Shown in pieces: positions 1-7,074 of a DNA stretch of 42,607 nt. Each line of letters starts with the position of its first letter. The stretch's first letter is position 1. The stretch is from assembly GCA_030540435.1 (NCBI GenBank), contig JAUNWG010000012.1:1-42607 (forward strand), read 5' to 3'. The stretch comes from Eubacteriales bacterium (GTDB lineage: Bacteria > Bacillota > Clostridia > Oscillospirales > Butyricicoccaceae). A program made the translations under genes and the position numbers. The notes below the pieces were generated by a model. It was not told the DNA's origin. It saw nothing but the letters and a program-made list of their open reading frames with translations, and searched no databases.

Positions 1-88
1 ATAAGCTCAATAAAAAATTCGACTTTCATTATTATCTAAAAAAAGACAATCAAAGCACTTTTTTTAAATTAAGAACGGAGGCATAAAT

Positions 89-331
89 ATGAACAACCAT
101 CAAATTGCCCGGATGCGTTACCCTGAGCAGGCACTTCGAGAATTAAAAAAGGATGATCCAAACTCACAGGTTTCCCTCAACTTTATTCGTGCACTCGCGC
201 GTCGAGGTGACATCCCCTGCTTTCGAGTTGGGCGCGGATATCTTCTGAACTACGATGCGCTTTTAGACTATCTTGCAAACGCTCCATTTTCTGTGAAACA
301 ATCCACTGGTTTGCGGAAGATATCAGAGTAA
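89..331 (+). CDS. Small helix-turn-helix protein, probable excisionase (Xis-like)
   Basis: An 80-residue basic protein. A GGAGG ribosome binding site 7 nt before the ATG fixes the start. The middle part (about residues 28-58) reads as the short winged helix-turn-helix of the excisionase/MerR-like group: a helix with FIRALARRG, then IPCFRVGRGYL, the usual turn and wing before a second short helix (DALLDYLA). It lies 57 bp upstream of a tyrosine integrase and on the same strand, which is the usual xis-int order of integrated elements. From the family one expects it to bind the attachment-site arms and bias the integrase towards excision. A general DNA-binding regulator of the element is the alternative. 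The base composition is more AT-rich than the genes right of the tRNA, in keeping with transferred DNA. Confidence 0.75.
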   Translation: MNNHQIARMRYPEQALRELKKDDPNSQVSLNFIRALARRGDIPCFRVGRGYLLNYDALLDYLANAPFSVKQSTGLRKISE

Positions 332-337
332 TCCATT

Positions 338-360
338 GCCCGCCCTTTCACTGGGCGGGC
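338..360 (+). other. GC-rich stem-loop between xis-like gene and integrase
   Basis: A perfect 8-bp stem, GCCCGCCC (338-345) with GGGCGGGC (353-360), closes a 7-nt loop 7 nt after the stop codon of the small gene and 28 nt before the integrase ATG. No T-run follows, so it is not a classical terminator. It may lower integrase expression from the shared transcript or mark an RNA end; this is inference. Confidence 0.6.
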
Positions 361-388
361 TAATCTATGATCGGAATAGGAGTATGAT

Positions 389-1780
389 ATGGCAACCATC
401 AAAAAGAGAAATCGTACCTATAAAATCACGGTATCTTGTGGATACGACATAAATGGTCGGCAGATTCGCAAGCACCTATCGTGGACGCCGCCTGATGGAA
501 TGACGGAGCGTCAAGAAAAGAAGGAACTACAGCGTCAGGCTGTTCTTTTTGAAGAACAATGCCGAACCGGGCAGCAATTAAATGGTTCCATAAAATTTGC
601 TGATTTCGCAGAACAATGGCTAAACGATTATGCATCGATGAATGTTCGTGAAAACACTGTAAATTCCTATCGTTTTTACCTAAGTCGGGTTATGCCTGCA
701 ATTGGACACATTCGTTTGGATAAACTCCAGCCACATCATTTGCAAAAGTTGTATAAGAACCTTTCCGAAGAAGGAATTCGTCGTGATGTAAAAATGCGCA
801 GCCGTAATGACTTCCAGTTAATACTGGATGAAAAAGGTATGTCCCAGCGTGCTATGGCAAAACGTGCCGGCGTATCTTTCTCTGCTATCAGTCAACTCGT
901 ACACGGAAAAAATATTAGCCCAGAAAGCGCAGAAAAAATAGCTCTTGCTTTACACCGCTCTACACAGGAATTATTTGAGCCATCAAAGCCACATGCTGTA
1001 TTATCAAACAATACTATCAGGCATTATCATACCGCGATTTCGACTGTACTCAGTACAGCCGTTGAGTGGCAAATTATTCCATTCAATCCATGTACAAGAA
1101 TACGGCCTCCAAAAAAGACTCGTCAGGAACAGCTGTATCTAGATGATACACAAGCAGCAGAATTGATCGCACAGTTAAACCAGCTCCCCGAAGATCGAAT
1201 GAACTTTCGTACAGCGATTATTATGCTTCTTTTTACTGGCATGAGACGCAGCGAAGTCTTGGGCTTGTATTGGTCAGATATCGATCTTGATAATGGGGTG
1301 ATTTCAGTTAATCGCTCGCTTCATTACATACCACAAAAAGGATGCATCGATAGCGATACCAAAAATTCTAGCTCACGTCGAAGTTTCAAAGCACCTGCCG
1401 AGCTCATACCTTTACTAAAAGAATATAAGCAGTGGCAACAGGTACGCTGTGAAATTGCAGGTGATCAATGGCATCCAAGTGAACGAGTGTTTACGAACTG
1501 GAACGGAACACCAATACGACCAGATACGTTAAGTAATCAGTTTAGAAAATGGATTGCTACAACAGATCTTCCCCCCATTCATTTACATAGTCTGAGGCAT
1601 ACAAACGCCTCTCTACTCATTGCCAGTGGAACAAATATCCAAACAGTTGCTAGACGTTTGGGACATTCAACATCTGCTACAACTGCTAATATTTATAGCC
1701 ATGCAATACAGTCGGCTGATGCCGCAGCTGCTGAAGCAGTATCTGTATTTAAGCTGAACAACGAAAAACAGGATCGGTAA
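389..1780 (+). CDS. int: Tyrosine recombinase (integrase) with an inserted XRE-type HTH domain
   Basis: A 463-residue site-specific recombinase; AGGAG stands 7 nt before the ATG. Domains in order: an N-terminal arm-binding region (about 1-65), the first half of the SAM-like core-binding domain (about 66-128), an XRE/Cro-type helix-turn-helix (about 141-197, with MSQRAMAKRAGVS and AISQLVHGK), the rest of the core-binding domain (about 205-240), and the catalytic domain (about 245-445). The catalytic set is complete: Arg286 in TGMRRSE, Lys325, His400 and Arg403 in HSLRH, His426 in LGH, and the nucleophile Tyr436 in NIYSH. It should integrate and excise the element by strand exchange at the neighbouring tRNA-Arg 3' end. 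The ordinary family length is about 380-400 residues; the HTH insertion explains the excess. The reading frame is intact across the insertion. Confidence 0.95.
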   Translation: MATIKKRNRTYKITVSCGYDINGRQIRKHLSWTPPDGMTERQEKKELQRQAVLFEEQCRTGQQLNGSIKFADFAEQWLNDYASMNVRENTVNSYRFYLSRVMPAIGHIRLDKLQPHHLQKLYKNLSEEGIRRDVKMRSRNDFQLILDEKGMSQRAMAKRAGVSFSAISQLVHGKNISPESAEKIALALHRSTQELFEPSKPHAVLSNNTIRHYHTAISTVLSTAVEWQIIPFNPCTRIRPPKKTRQEQLYLDDTQAAELIAQLNQLPEDRMNFRTAIIMLLFTGMRRSEVLGLYWSDIDLDNGVISVNRSLHYIPQKGCIDSDTKNSSSRRSFKAPAELIPLLKEYKQWQQVRCEIAGDQWHPSERVFTNWNGTPIRPDTLSNQFRKWIATTDLPPIHLHSLRHTNASLLIASGTNIQTVARRLGHSTSATTANIYSHAIQSADAAAAEAVSVFKLNNEKQDR

Positions 1781-1786
1781 TCTCCT

Positions 1787-1827
1787 CCGGTACGGGACTC
1801 TGTCACTGAGTCCTGTGCCGGTATTTT
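1787..1827 (+). terminator. Rho-independent terminator of the integrase
   Basis: A long stem (1787-1800 with 1808-1821, allowing two G-U type pairs) begins 6 nt after the integrase stop codon, encloses a 7-nt loop and is followed by TATTTT. It ends the element's integrase transcript before the attachment region. Confidence 0.8.
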
Positions 1828-1875
1828 GGGGAATACAACATGGCTTACTTTATTTTTGATGGGTAATAACTGTGT

Positions 1876-1895
1876 AAACACCAAATAAACACCAA
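1876..1895 (+). repeat. Tandem AAACACCAA repeats, candidate integrase arm-type sites
   Basis: AAACACCAA occurs twice, at 1876-1884 and 1887-1895, with an 11-bp period, about one helical turn. The pair lies between the integrase terminator and the tRNA 3' end, where tyrosine integrases of Gram-positive elements place arm-type binding repeats. The repeat is seen directly; the role is inferred from position. Confidence 0.55.
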
Positions 1896-1931
1896 GACGC
1901 TTTTTCAACAAGTATAAACCCGTTTAAAAGT

Positions 1932-1969
1932 ACAAAAAACCGCCCAAATCTTACGATTCAAGCGGTTTT
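1932..1969 (-). terminator. Terminator following tRNA-Arg
   Basis: On the minus strand AAAACCGC (1962-1969) pairs with GCGGTTTT (1936-1943) around an 18-nt loop and runs into a T-tract. It lies 3 nt beyond the encoded CCA end of tRNA-Arg. It is either part of the duplicated attachment site or supplied by the integrated element. Confidence 0.75.
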
Positions 1970-1972
1970 CAA

Positions 1973-2049
1973 TGGTACGCCCGGTGCGATTCGAACGCAT
2001 GGCCTTCAGAGTCGGAGTCTGACGCTCTATCCAGCTGAGCTACGGGCGC
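1973..2049 (-). tRNA. tRNA-Arg (anticodon CCG), with encoded CCA
   Basis: Read on the minus strand, the 77-nt sequence folds as a cloverleaf: acceptor GCGCCCG (2043-2049) pairs with CGGGCGT (1977-1983; first pair G-U), the D arm has GCTC/GAGC, the anticodon arm TCAGA/TCTGA holds the loop CTCCGAC with anticodon CCG (decodes CGG), and the T arm carries TTCGAAT. The CCA end is encoded (1973-1975). It has its own promoter and terminator. Its 3' end faces the integrase, which marks it as the integration target. Confidence 0.97.
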
Positions 2050-2062
2050 ATTTCCATTGATT

Positions 2063-2091
2063 ATTATAGCAAGCCTTCCGGTATTTGTAAA
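2063..2091 (-). promoter_or_regulatory. Promoter of tRNA-Arg
   Basis: On the minus strand a -35 TTTACA (2086-2091) and a perfect -10 TATAAT (2063-2068) are separated by 17 bp, 13 nt upstream of the tRNA 5' end. Confidence 0.8.
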
Positions 2092-2122
2092 GGCTTTTTC
2101 CGTCTAATATAGGCTTAACTCT

Positions 2123-3775
2123 TTATTTTTTTGCCACTGTCGAACGAATTACCATTAACACAGCAACCATCAAAGCCAGCGTAATTGGCGTTGCTACCAA
2201 CGCAATAGAGCTGTCTGTCAGGTAGCCAATGCAGCCTGCAATGACATATCCGACAGCCGAAACTGCGCCTGCCGTCATGGCATATGGCAGCTGTGTCGAC
2301 ACGTGGTTTACATGGTCAGAATGTGCGCCAGCCGAAGCCATGATAGTGGTATCGGAGATCGGAGAACAGTGATCGCCACAAACCGCACCAGCCAAGCACG
2401 CCGCAATCGATATAACAAGCATCTCATAAGTATCCGCACTGTCAAATACATGACATACGACTGGAATCAAAATCGCAAATGTACCCCAGCTGGTACCAGT
2501 GGAGAATGCCAGAAAAACAGCAACAAGGAAAATAATCGCCGGCAGGAACATATTCAGTGCATCCGCAGAGGCAGCAACCAAATCATGTACATAATATTTC
2601 GCGCCGAGCAAGCTGGTCATACCAGACAATGTCCATGCCATCGTCAAAATCAGGATCGGCGCAACCATTGCCTTAAAGCCCTCTGGAATACAATCTGTAA
2701 ATTCCTTAAATGTCATGACACCACGAATCATATAAAAACAAAACGTGATAATCAACGTAGACATGCTGCCAAGAACAAGACCCATCGAGGCATCGGCACC
2801 GGCAAAAGCATCGACAAAGCTCTCTCCATCAAAAAAGCCGCCAGTATAGATCATACCCATAATGCAGGCAATAATCAGCACAGCGATTGGAAATACCAGA
2901 TCAATTACCTTGCCGCGAGGCGAAACCGGTTCATCATCTGCATTGCCATACGGGCGTGCAGCAGTTGTAAACAGATCGCCCTTCTTTGCATTTTCCTCAT
3001 GAATACACATTGGACCATAATCAAATTTTCCAACTGTAATAATGATAATCATCAGCAGCGTAGTCAGAGCGTAGAAGTTGTATGGAATCGTCTTGAGAAA
3101 CATGGCAAAACCATTGATATCCGAACCAGCTGGCACAGAGGAGGTAACAGCAGCAGCCCAGCTGGACACCGGCGCAATGATGCATACTGGAGCAGCTGTT
3201 GCATCGATCAAGTATGCCAGCTTAGCACGGGAAATCCGATGACGGTCTGTCACTGGGCGCATAACCGAACCAACGGTAAGGCAGTTAAAATAATCATCGA
3301 CAAATATCAACACACCAAGCACCATCGTCGCAAGCTGCGCTCCCACACGCGTTTTAATATGTGTAGATGCCCACTGACCAAAGGCAGCTGAACCGCCGAC
3401 CTGATTCATCAGGGCAACCATAATACCAAGGATAACCAGGAATACCAGAATACCGACATTCCAGCTATCTGCCAGCTTGTAGATCATGCCCCCTTCTTCG
3501 TGAAACAACATGGTATTCAGCATCAGCTCCAGATTTCCATTTGCATAGAGCAGTGCGCCGGAGACAATGCCAACAAACAGGGACGAATACACCTCTTTTG
3601 TTATGAGTGCCAGTGCAATTGCAATGACCGGCGGCAGCAATGCACCAATGGTCGAATATACTGCAGGCGTATACGTTTCCAGATCGACTGTGCCAGGCGT
3701 ATGCAGCGTCAAACCGATCAGCACGGCAGCAATTACTGCTACTGCTGCCAGAAAAATAAGACCCTTCTTTTTCAT
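2123..3775 (-). CDS. Na+/H+ antiporter, NhaC family (membrane transporter)
   Basis: A 550-residue polytopic membrane protein of the NhaC-like antiporter superfamily. The chosen ATG starts MKKKGLIFLAAVAV and has GGAAAGGACAAAAGAAG just upstream; an in-frame start 14 codons earlier lacks a site. About twelve hydrophobic segments can be seen. Family marks include a mid-protein stretch with FVDDYFNCLTVGSVMRPVTD, the region FSTGTSWGTFAILIPV, and GDHCSPISDTTIMASAGA, which carry the conserved polar and acidic residues of the transport path. It probably exchanges Na+ (or an organic solute) for H+ at the cell membrane. It is transcribed alone, divergently from the EamA-NhaC pair at 3953-6225. Substrate cannot be told from sequence; some relatives carry amino acids or malate. 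Confidence 0.85.
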   Translation of the reverse strand: MKKKGLIFLAAVAVIAAVLIGLTLHTPGTVDLETYTPAVYSTIGALLPPVIAIALALITKEVYSSLFVGIVSGALLYANGNLELMLNTMLFHEEGGMIYKLADSWNVGILVFLVILGIMVALMNQVGGSAAFGQWASTHIKTRVGAQLATMVLGVLIFVDDYFNCLTVGSVMRPVTDRHRISRAKLAYLIDATAAPVCIIAPVSSWAAAVTSSVPAGSDINGFAMFLKTIPYNFYALTTLLMIIIITVGKFDYGPMCIHEENAKKGDLFTTAARPYGNADDEPVSPRGKVIDLVFPIAVLIIACIMGMIYTGGFFDGESFVDAFAGADASMGLVLGSMSTLIITFCFYMIRGVMTFKEFTDCIPEGFKAMVAPILILTMAWTLSGMTSLLGAKYYVHDLVAASADALNMFLPAIIFLVAVFLAFSTGTSWGTFAILIPVVCHVFDSADTYEMLVISIAACLAGAVCGDHCSPISDTTIMASAGAHSDHVNHVSTQLPYAMTAGAVSAVGYVIAGCIGYLTDSSIALVATPITLALMVAVLMVIRSTVAKK

Positions 3776-3812
3776 CTTCTTTTGTCCTTTCCGAACTGTA
3801 TATATTAAATAT

Positions 3813-3842
3813 AGCATAGCATTATTCGACAGCTGTCGTCAA
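3813..3842 (-). promoter_or_regulatory. Candidate promoter of the NhaC gene with a palindrome in its spacer
   Basis: On the minus strand TTGACG (3837-3842) and TATGCT (3813-3818) are 18 bp apart. The perfect 12-bp palindrome CGACAGCTGTCG (3827-3838) overlaps the -35 box and spacer, an operator-like position. The -10 is weak (4 of 6 consensus bases). Confidence 0.45.
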
Positions 3843-3848
3843 GATAAA

Positions 3849-3870
3849 CATTGCTTCGATGGAAGCAATG
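3849..3870. repeat. Perfect 9-bp hairpin in the divergent intergenic region
   Basis: CATTGCTTC (3849-3857), loop GATG, GAAGCAATG (3862-3870). It lies between two divergently transcribed transporter genes, so it cannot terminate either. A protein-binding inverted repeat is possible. Confidence 0.6.
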
Positions 3871-3911
3871 TCAAAAACAAAAAAATAACCCGTGCATTTC
3901 ACTCACAGCTG

Positions 3912-3920
3912 TGGTACACT
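3912..3920 (+). promoter_or_regulatory. Candidate extended -10 promoter of the EamA-NhaC operon
   Basis: TGG-TACACT (3912-3920) is an extended -10 element 32 nt upstream of the ATG; no good -35 is seen. Confidence 0.4.
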
Positions 3921-3952
3921 GTTTGTTAACATATCAAGCAAGGAGAACCCAT

Positions 3953-4912
3953 ATGAAACATACAGAGCTGAAAAATCTACTGCTGCTTTTTTTAACCGCA
4001 ATGATCTGGGGTGCGGCATTTGTAGCACAGAGTGCCGGAATGGATTATGTGGGACCATTTACCTTTTTATCTGCGCGGAGCTTTTTGGGGGGTATTTTCC
4101 TGCTTCCCTGCATCCGTTTTCTGGACAAGCTGAATACAGTAGATAACACGCCCCGCAAAGCAGATTGTCGCAGCAACCGAAAGCAGCTCCTGCTTGGCGG
4201 CAGCTGTGCTGGCCTGGTGCTGATGCTTGCATCCAGCCTGCAGCAAATCGGTATCTTGTATACCACTGTTGGAAAGGCTGGCTTTCTGACTGCGATGTAT
4301 GTCATCATTGTCCCGTTTCTCGGCGTTTTTCTTCTGCATCAGAAGTTGGAAAAACGCATCTGGGTGTGTGTCCTCTTGGCGGTATGCGGTATGGCACTGT
4401 TATGCCTGAACGGTTCTGCACGTCTTCAGCTGGGCGACGCACTGGAGCTTCTGTGTGCACTGGCATTTTCCATCCACATTCTGGTCCTCGACCATTTTAC
4501 ATCAAAGGTTGATCCAGTGCGGCTTTCCTGCATTCAGTTTTTCGTCTGTGGTATTTTTTCCGCTATACCAATGCTGCTGTTGGAACATCCAACCATCCAT
4601 GTACTGCTTGCCGCATGGCTGCCGATCGCCTACGCTGGTATCCTATCCAGCGGCGTCGCTTACACGCTACAGGCAATCGCCCAGAAAAAGTGTGACCCAA
4701 CGCTGGCCTCGCTGGTTATGTGTCTGGAATCTGTTTTCAGCGCAGTGTTCGGCTGGCTTATTCTCCATCAGGCGCTCAGCCTTCGGGAAGGAATTGGTTG
4801 TATTCTAATGTTTGCTGCTATCGTGCTGGCAAATCTGCCGGGTAAGAAGCACGATACGGCAATATCACAAAACCAGAAAACATATCAACACAAGGAGAGG
4901 AAAAACATATGA
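3953..4912 (+). CDS. EamA-family (DMT superfamily) transporter
   Basis: A 319-residue membrane protein with about ten hydrophobic segments in two repeated halves, the EamA pattern of drug/metabolite transporters. The first half begins LLLLFLTAMIWGAAFVAQSA and has the typical FLSARSFLGGIFLLP; the second half has LDHFTSKVDPVRLSCIQF and ends with VFSAVFGWLILHQALSLREG, the C-terminal EamA signature. The ATG at 3953 follows AAGGAG by 7 nt; the frame is open upstream but has no earlier site. The stop codon overlaps the start of the next NhaC gene (ATGA, 4909-4912), so the two are translationally coupled. Members export amino acids, metabolites or drugs; the substrate is unknown. The basic C-terminal tail is cytoplasmic by inference. 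Confidence 0.9.
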   Translation: MKHTELKNLLLLFLTAMIWGAAFVAQSAGMDYVGPFTFLSARSFLGGIFLLPCIRFLDKLNTVDNTPRKADCRSNRKQLLLGGSCAGLVLMLASSLQQIGILYTTVGKAGFLTAMYVIIVPFLGVFLLHQKLEKRIWVCVLLAVCGMALLCLNGSARLQLGDALELLCALAFSIHILVLDHFTSKVDPVRLSCIQFFVCGIFSAIPMLLLEHPTIHVLLAAWLPIAYAGILSSGVAYTLQAIAQKKCDPTLASLVMCLESVFSAVFGWLILHQALSLREGIGCILMFAAIVLANLPGKKHDTAISQNQKTYQHKERKNI

Positions 4913-6225
4913 GACAGAGAGAGAAAAATCAAGGAAATTTAGCCGCCCTTCTGCCGATCGGCATTTTTTTAGTCCTATACTTAGGCAGTGGTATTTTATT
5001 TGAGTACGTCCTGCATATTGAAATGGGCTTTTATCAGATGCCAGCCGTTGTCGCTTTTCTGATCGCCCTGTTTGTTGCCTGTATGCAGAACCGGACACTG
5101 AATTTCAACCAAAAGCTCAAGGTCATGGCAAATGGCGTTGCGGATGAAAATATCCTGACCATGTGTCTTGTCTTTCTGACAGCCGGCGCTTTTTCCGGCG
5201 TGATCTCTGCTGCCGGAGGTGCAGAAAGCACAGTCAATCTGTTCCTGACCCTTCTTCCCCCGCGCTTTGCCGTCGCCGGATTATTTCTGATCTCCTGCTT
5301 TGTTTCCATTTCTATGGGGACTTCCGTAGGCACGATCTCCGCACTCGCGCCGTTTGCTGTGGCTATGAGTCAAGCAACCGGTTTTGATATTGTGCTGTGC
5401 ATTGCCGCTGCAGCATCAGGCGCCATGTTTGGCGATAATCTGTCCATGATCTCTGACACAACAATTGCGGCTGTTCGCACACAGGGCTGTGAAATGAAAG
5501 ATAAATTCCGTATGAATTTCTTTATTGCACTGCCTGCGGCGATTCTCACTTTCATCCTGTTTATCGTCCTGACACCCGCTGGAACGGGCACACTGGCGGT
5601 TGGCAGCTATAATTTCTGGAAGGTACTGCCGTATCTTGTTGTTTTGGTCGGCGCCATCATCGGCATCAACGTGTTTTTGATCTTGATCGCAGGCAGCGTA
5701 CTCGGTCTCATTGTCGGCATAGCGACTGGTGCATTTTCATGGACAGAGATGTTCTCTGTGATGGGCTCCGGCGTGCAGGCAATGTATGACATTACAGTGA
5801 TCTCTATTATCGTTGCTTGTATCGGTGCACTGGTCCGCGAATATGGCGGCATTCAATGGCTGATCTCCTTTGTGCGTGCACATACCAAGTCAAAGAAGGG
5901 AGCTCAGCTGAGCATCGGCGCTCTAGTCGCCGCAGTAGACGTCGCAACGGCAAACAACACAGTCGCCATTGTCATGACCGGTTCTCTGGCAAAGGACATC
6001 AGTGAGGATTACAGCATCGACCCGCGTCGGACGGCCTCCCTGCTGGATATTTTCGCATCTGTCATGCAGGGCATCCTTCCGTTTGGCGCCCAGCTGCTGT
6101 ACGCTTCTGCCGGTACTGGCGTATCTGCAGTAAAAATCGTGCCGTATATGTTCTATTGCTATCTGCTCGCCGCCTCAGTCATCCTGTTTATCCTGTTTGC
6201 CCCTGAGCGAAAGAACAAACGATAA
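4909..6225 (+). CDS. Na+/H+ antiporter, NhaC family (second copy)
   Basis: A 438-residue polytopic membrane protein of the NhaC-like group, shorter than and distinct from the paralogue at 2123-3775. AAGGAGAGG stands just upstream of the ATG, which overlaps the stop of the EamA gene by 4 bp. Conserved transport-path motifs are SISMGTSVGTISALAPFAVA, GAMFGDNLSMISDTTIAAV and, in the second half, DVATANNTVAIVMTGSLAK, an internal echo of the first. Around eleven membrane segments are visible. It is likely a secondary transporter using an H+ or Na+ gradient. Being coupled to an EamA exporter, the pair may handle one solute in both directions; this is inference. A bidirectional terminator follows 20 bp after the stop. 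Confidence 0.88.
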   Translation: MRQREKNQGNLAALLPIGIFLVLYLGSGILFEYVLHIEMGFYQMPAVVAFLIALFVACMQNRTLNFNQKLKVMANGVADENILTMCLVFLTAGAFSGVISAAGGAESTVNLFLTLLPPRFAVAGLFLISCFVSISMGTSVGTISALAPFAVAMSQATGFDIVLCIAAAASGAMFGDNLSMISDTTIAAVRTQGCEMKDKFRMNFFIALPAAILTFILFIVLTPAGTGTLAVGSYNFWKVLPYLVVLVGAIIGINVFLILIAGSVLGLIVGIATGAFSWTEMFSVMGSGVQAMYDITVISIIVACIGALVREYGGIQWLISFVRAHTKSKKGAQLSIGALVAAVDVATANNTVAIVMTGSLAKDISEDYSIDPRRTASLLDIFASVMQGILPFGAQLLYASAGTGVSAVKIVPYMFYCYLLAASVILFILFAPERKNKR

Positions 6226-6245
6226 ATACGCAAAGCATAGAAAAT

Positions 6246-6285
6246 CCCCAATTATTCACGAGCTATCATTTCGGAATAATTGGGG
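6246..6285. terminator. Bidirectional terminator between convergent genes
   Basis: A perfect 12-bp stem (6246-6257 with 6274-6285) and a 16-nt loop lie between convergent genes. T-rich tracts follow on both strands, so it can end the NhaC transcript on the plus strand and the cytidylate-kinase-like transcript on the minus strand. Confidence 0.85.
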
Positions 6286-6301
6286 ACTGCTTTATTTCAT
6301 G

Positions 6302-6904
6302 TTATTCGGCATCCATTCTGCGTGCGACAGATGTGATAATATCAACGCAGACCATTTCACCAAGGAATCCGCTGTCAAGGTTCAGATGGTAATTTGCAGA
6401 ATCGCCCCACTCCCGGTCGGTATAGTAGCGATAGTATGCCTTTCTGCCCTTGTCTTTCTTCTTCAGGCGTTTTTCAATCGGTTCATTTGTCTCGCCATAG
6501 TGCTCGATAATATGCGCTTTGCGATACTCCTTGTTCGCATGAATGAAAACATTCAATGCTCGGATACCGGCTTTTTCCAAGACATAATCCGCACAGCGAC
6601 CTACGATAACGCACGGCCCTTTATGCGCAAGATCAAGAATCACTTCACACTGTGCATCAAAAATCCGATCCTGTGGAGTTGGGAAATTAGCACAGTAAGC
6701 CATTCTGGAGCTGTACCAAACCTGAGAGGGAGACGTATATTCGCCGTCTTCAGAAACAACATCCTTAGAAAATCCACTTTCTGCTGCAACCTTATCAACA
6801 ATAATGCTATCATAGAGCGGAATATTCAGTTCCTTCGCTACGGCTTCACCGATGGAATGACCGCCGCTTCCAAATTCGCGGCTGATTGTAATAATTGGGT
6901 ACAT
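6302..6904 (-). CDS. Cytidylate-kinase-like family protein
   Basis: A 200-residue protein of the cytidylate-kinase-like family (Cytidylate_kin2 type). The start MYPIITISREFGSGG is supported by GGAGGTG 6 nt upstream; 13 upstream codons without a site are excluded. The N-terminal strand and loop ISREFGSGGHSIGEAVA resembles a P-loop but has no lysine where true CMP kinases have GKG; that is usual in this family. Later parts include PLYDSIIVDKVA, VIVGRCADYVL and a charged stretch with KRLKKKDKGRKAYYRYYTDREWG, matching the lid region, where arginines bind phosphate. The family is assigned as nucleotide or small-molecule kinases, but the real substrate is not established. It is a single-gene unit with a perfect consensus promoter. 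Confidence 0.88.
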   Translation of the reverse strand: MYPIITISREFGSGGHSIGEAVAKELNIPLYDSIIVDKVAAESGFSKDVVSEDGEYTSPSQVWYSSRMAYCANFPTPQDRIFDAQCEVILDLAHKGPCVIVGRCADYVLEKAGIRALNVFIHANKEYRKAHIIEHYGETNEPIEKRLKKKDKGRKAYYRYYTDREWGDSANYHLNLDSGFLGEMVCVDIITSVARRMDAE

Positions 6905-6974
6905 ATCAACACCTCCAGACTGTTCTGCCATATGAATGGTCAATTGTACTGCAACAACAGTATTTATTATTTCA

Positions 6975-7003
6975 ATTATAATAAGATTTAGCTAAAATGT
7001 CAA
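6975..7003 (-). promoter_or_regulatory. Consensus promoter of the cytidylate-kinase-like gene
   Basis: On the minus strand TTGACA (6998-7003), 17 bp, TATAAT (6975-6980): both hexamers match the consensus fully. The predicted start of transcription is near 6968, leaving a leader of about 64 nt. Confidence 0.88.
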
Positions 7004-7074
7004 TAAGAACCACATAATTACGGGTATAAATTGTAAAATAACAACAAATATCGCTGGATGTGCATGTGATCGCT

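Larger units (their letters stand above)
1828..1972. other. Presumed attachment-site flank (element end) beside tRNA-Arg
   Basis: This non-coding stretch lies between the integrase terminator and the 3' CCA end of tRNA-Arg. It contains the tandem arm-type repeats and the tRNA terminator and no credible gene. The integrase points at the tRNA 3' end, so the crossover core is probably the 3' part of the tRNA gene (from 1973 rightwards), with element DNA to the left. The matching second attachment site is outside the window, so the exact core cannot be defined here. Confidence 0.55.

Noticed and set aside
2071..2099. Terminator-like hairpin followed by TTTTT on the plus strand
   Set aside because: No plus-strand gene reads into it, and it overlaps the tRNA-Arg promoter. 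On the minus strand, where it would serve the NhaC gene, it lacks a T-run.
2303..3391. A 362-codon open frame on the plus strand
   Set aside because: It lies wholly antisense to the NhaC gene, has a low-complexity Arg/His/Asn-rich product, no ribosome binding site and no recognisable family.
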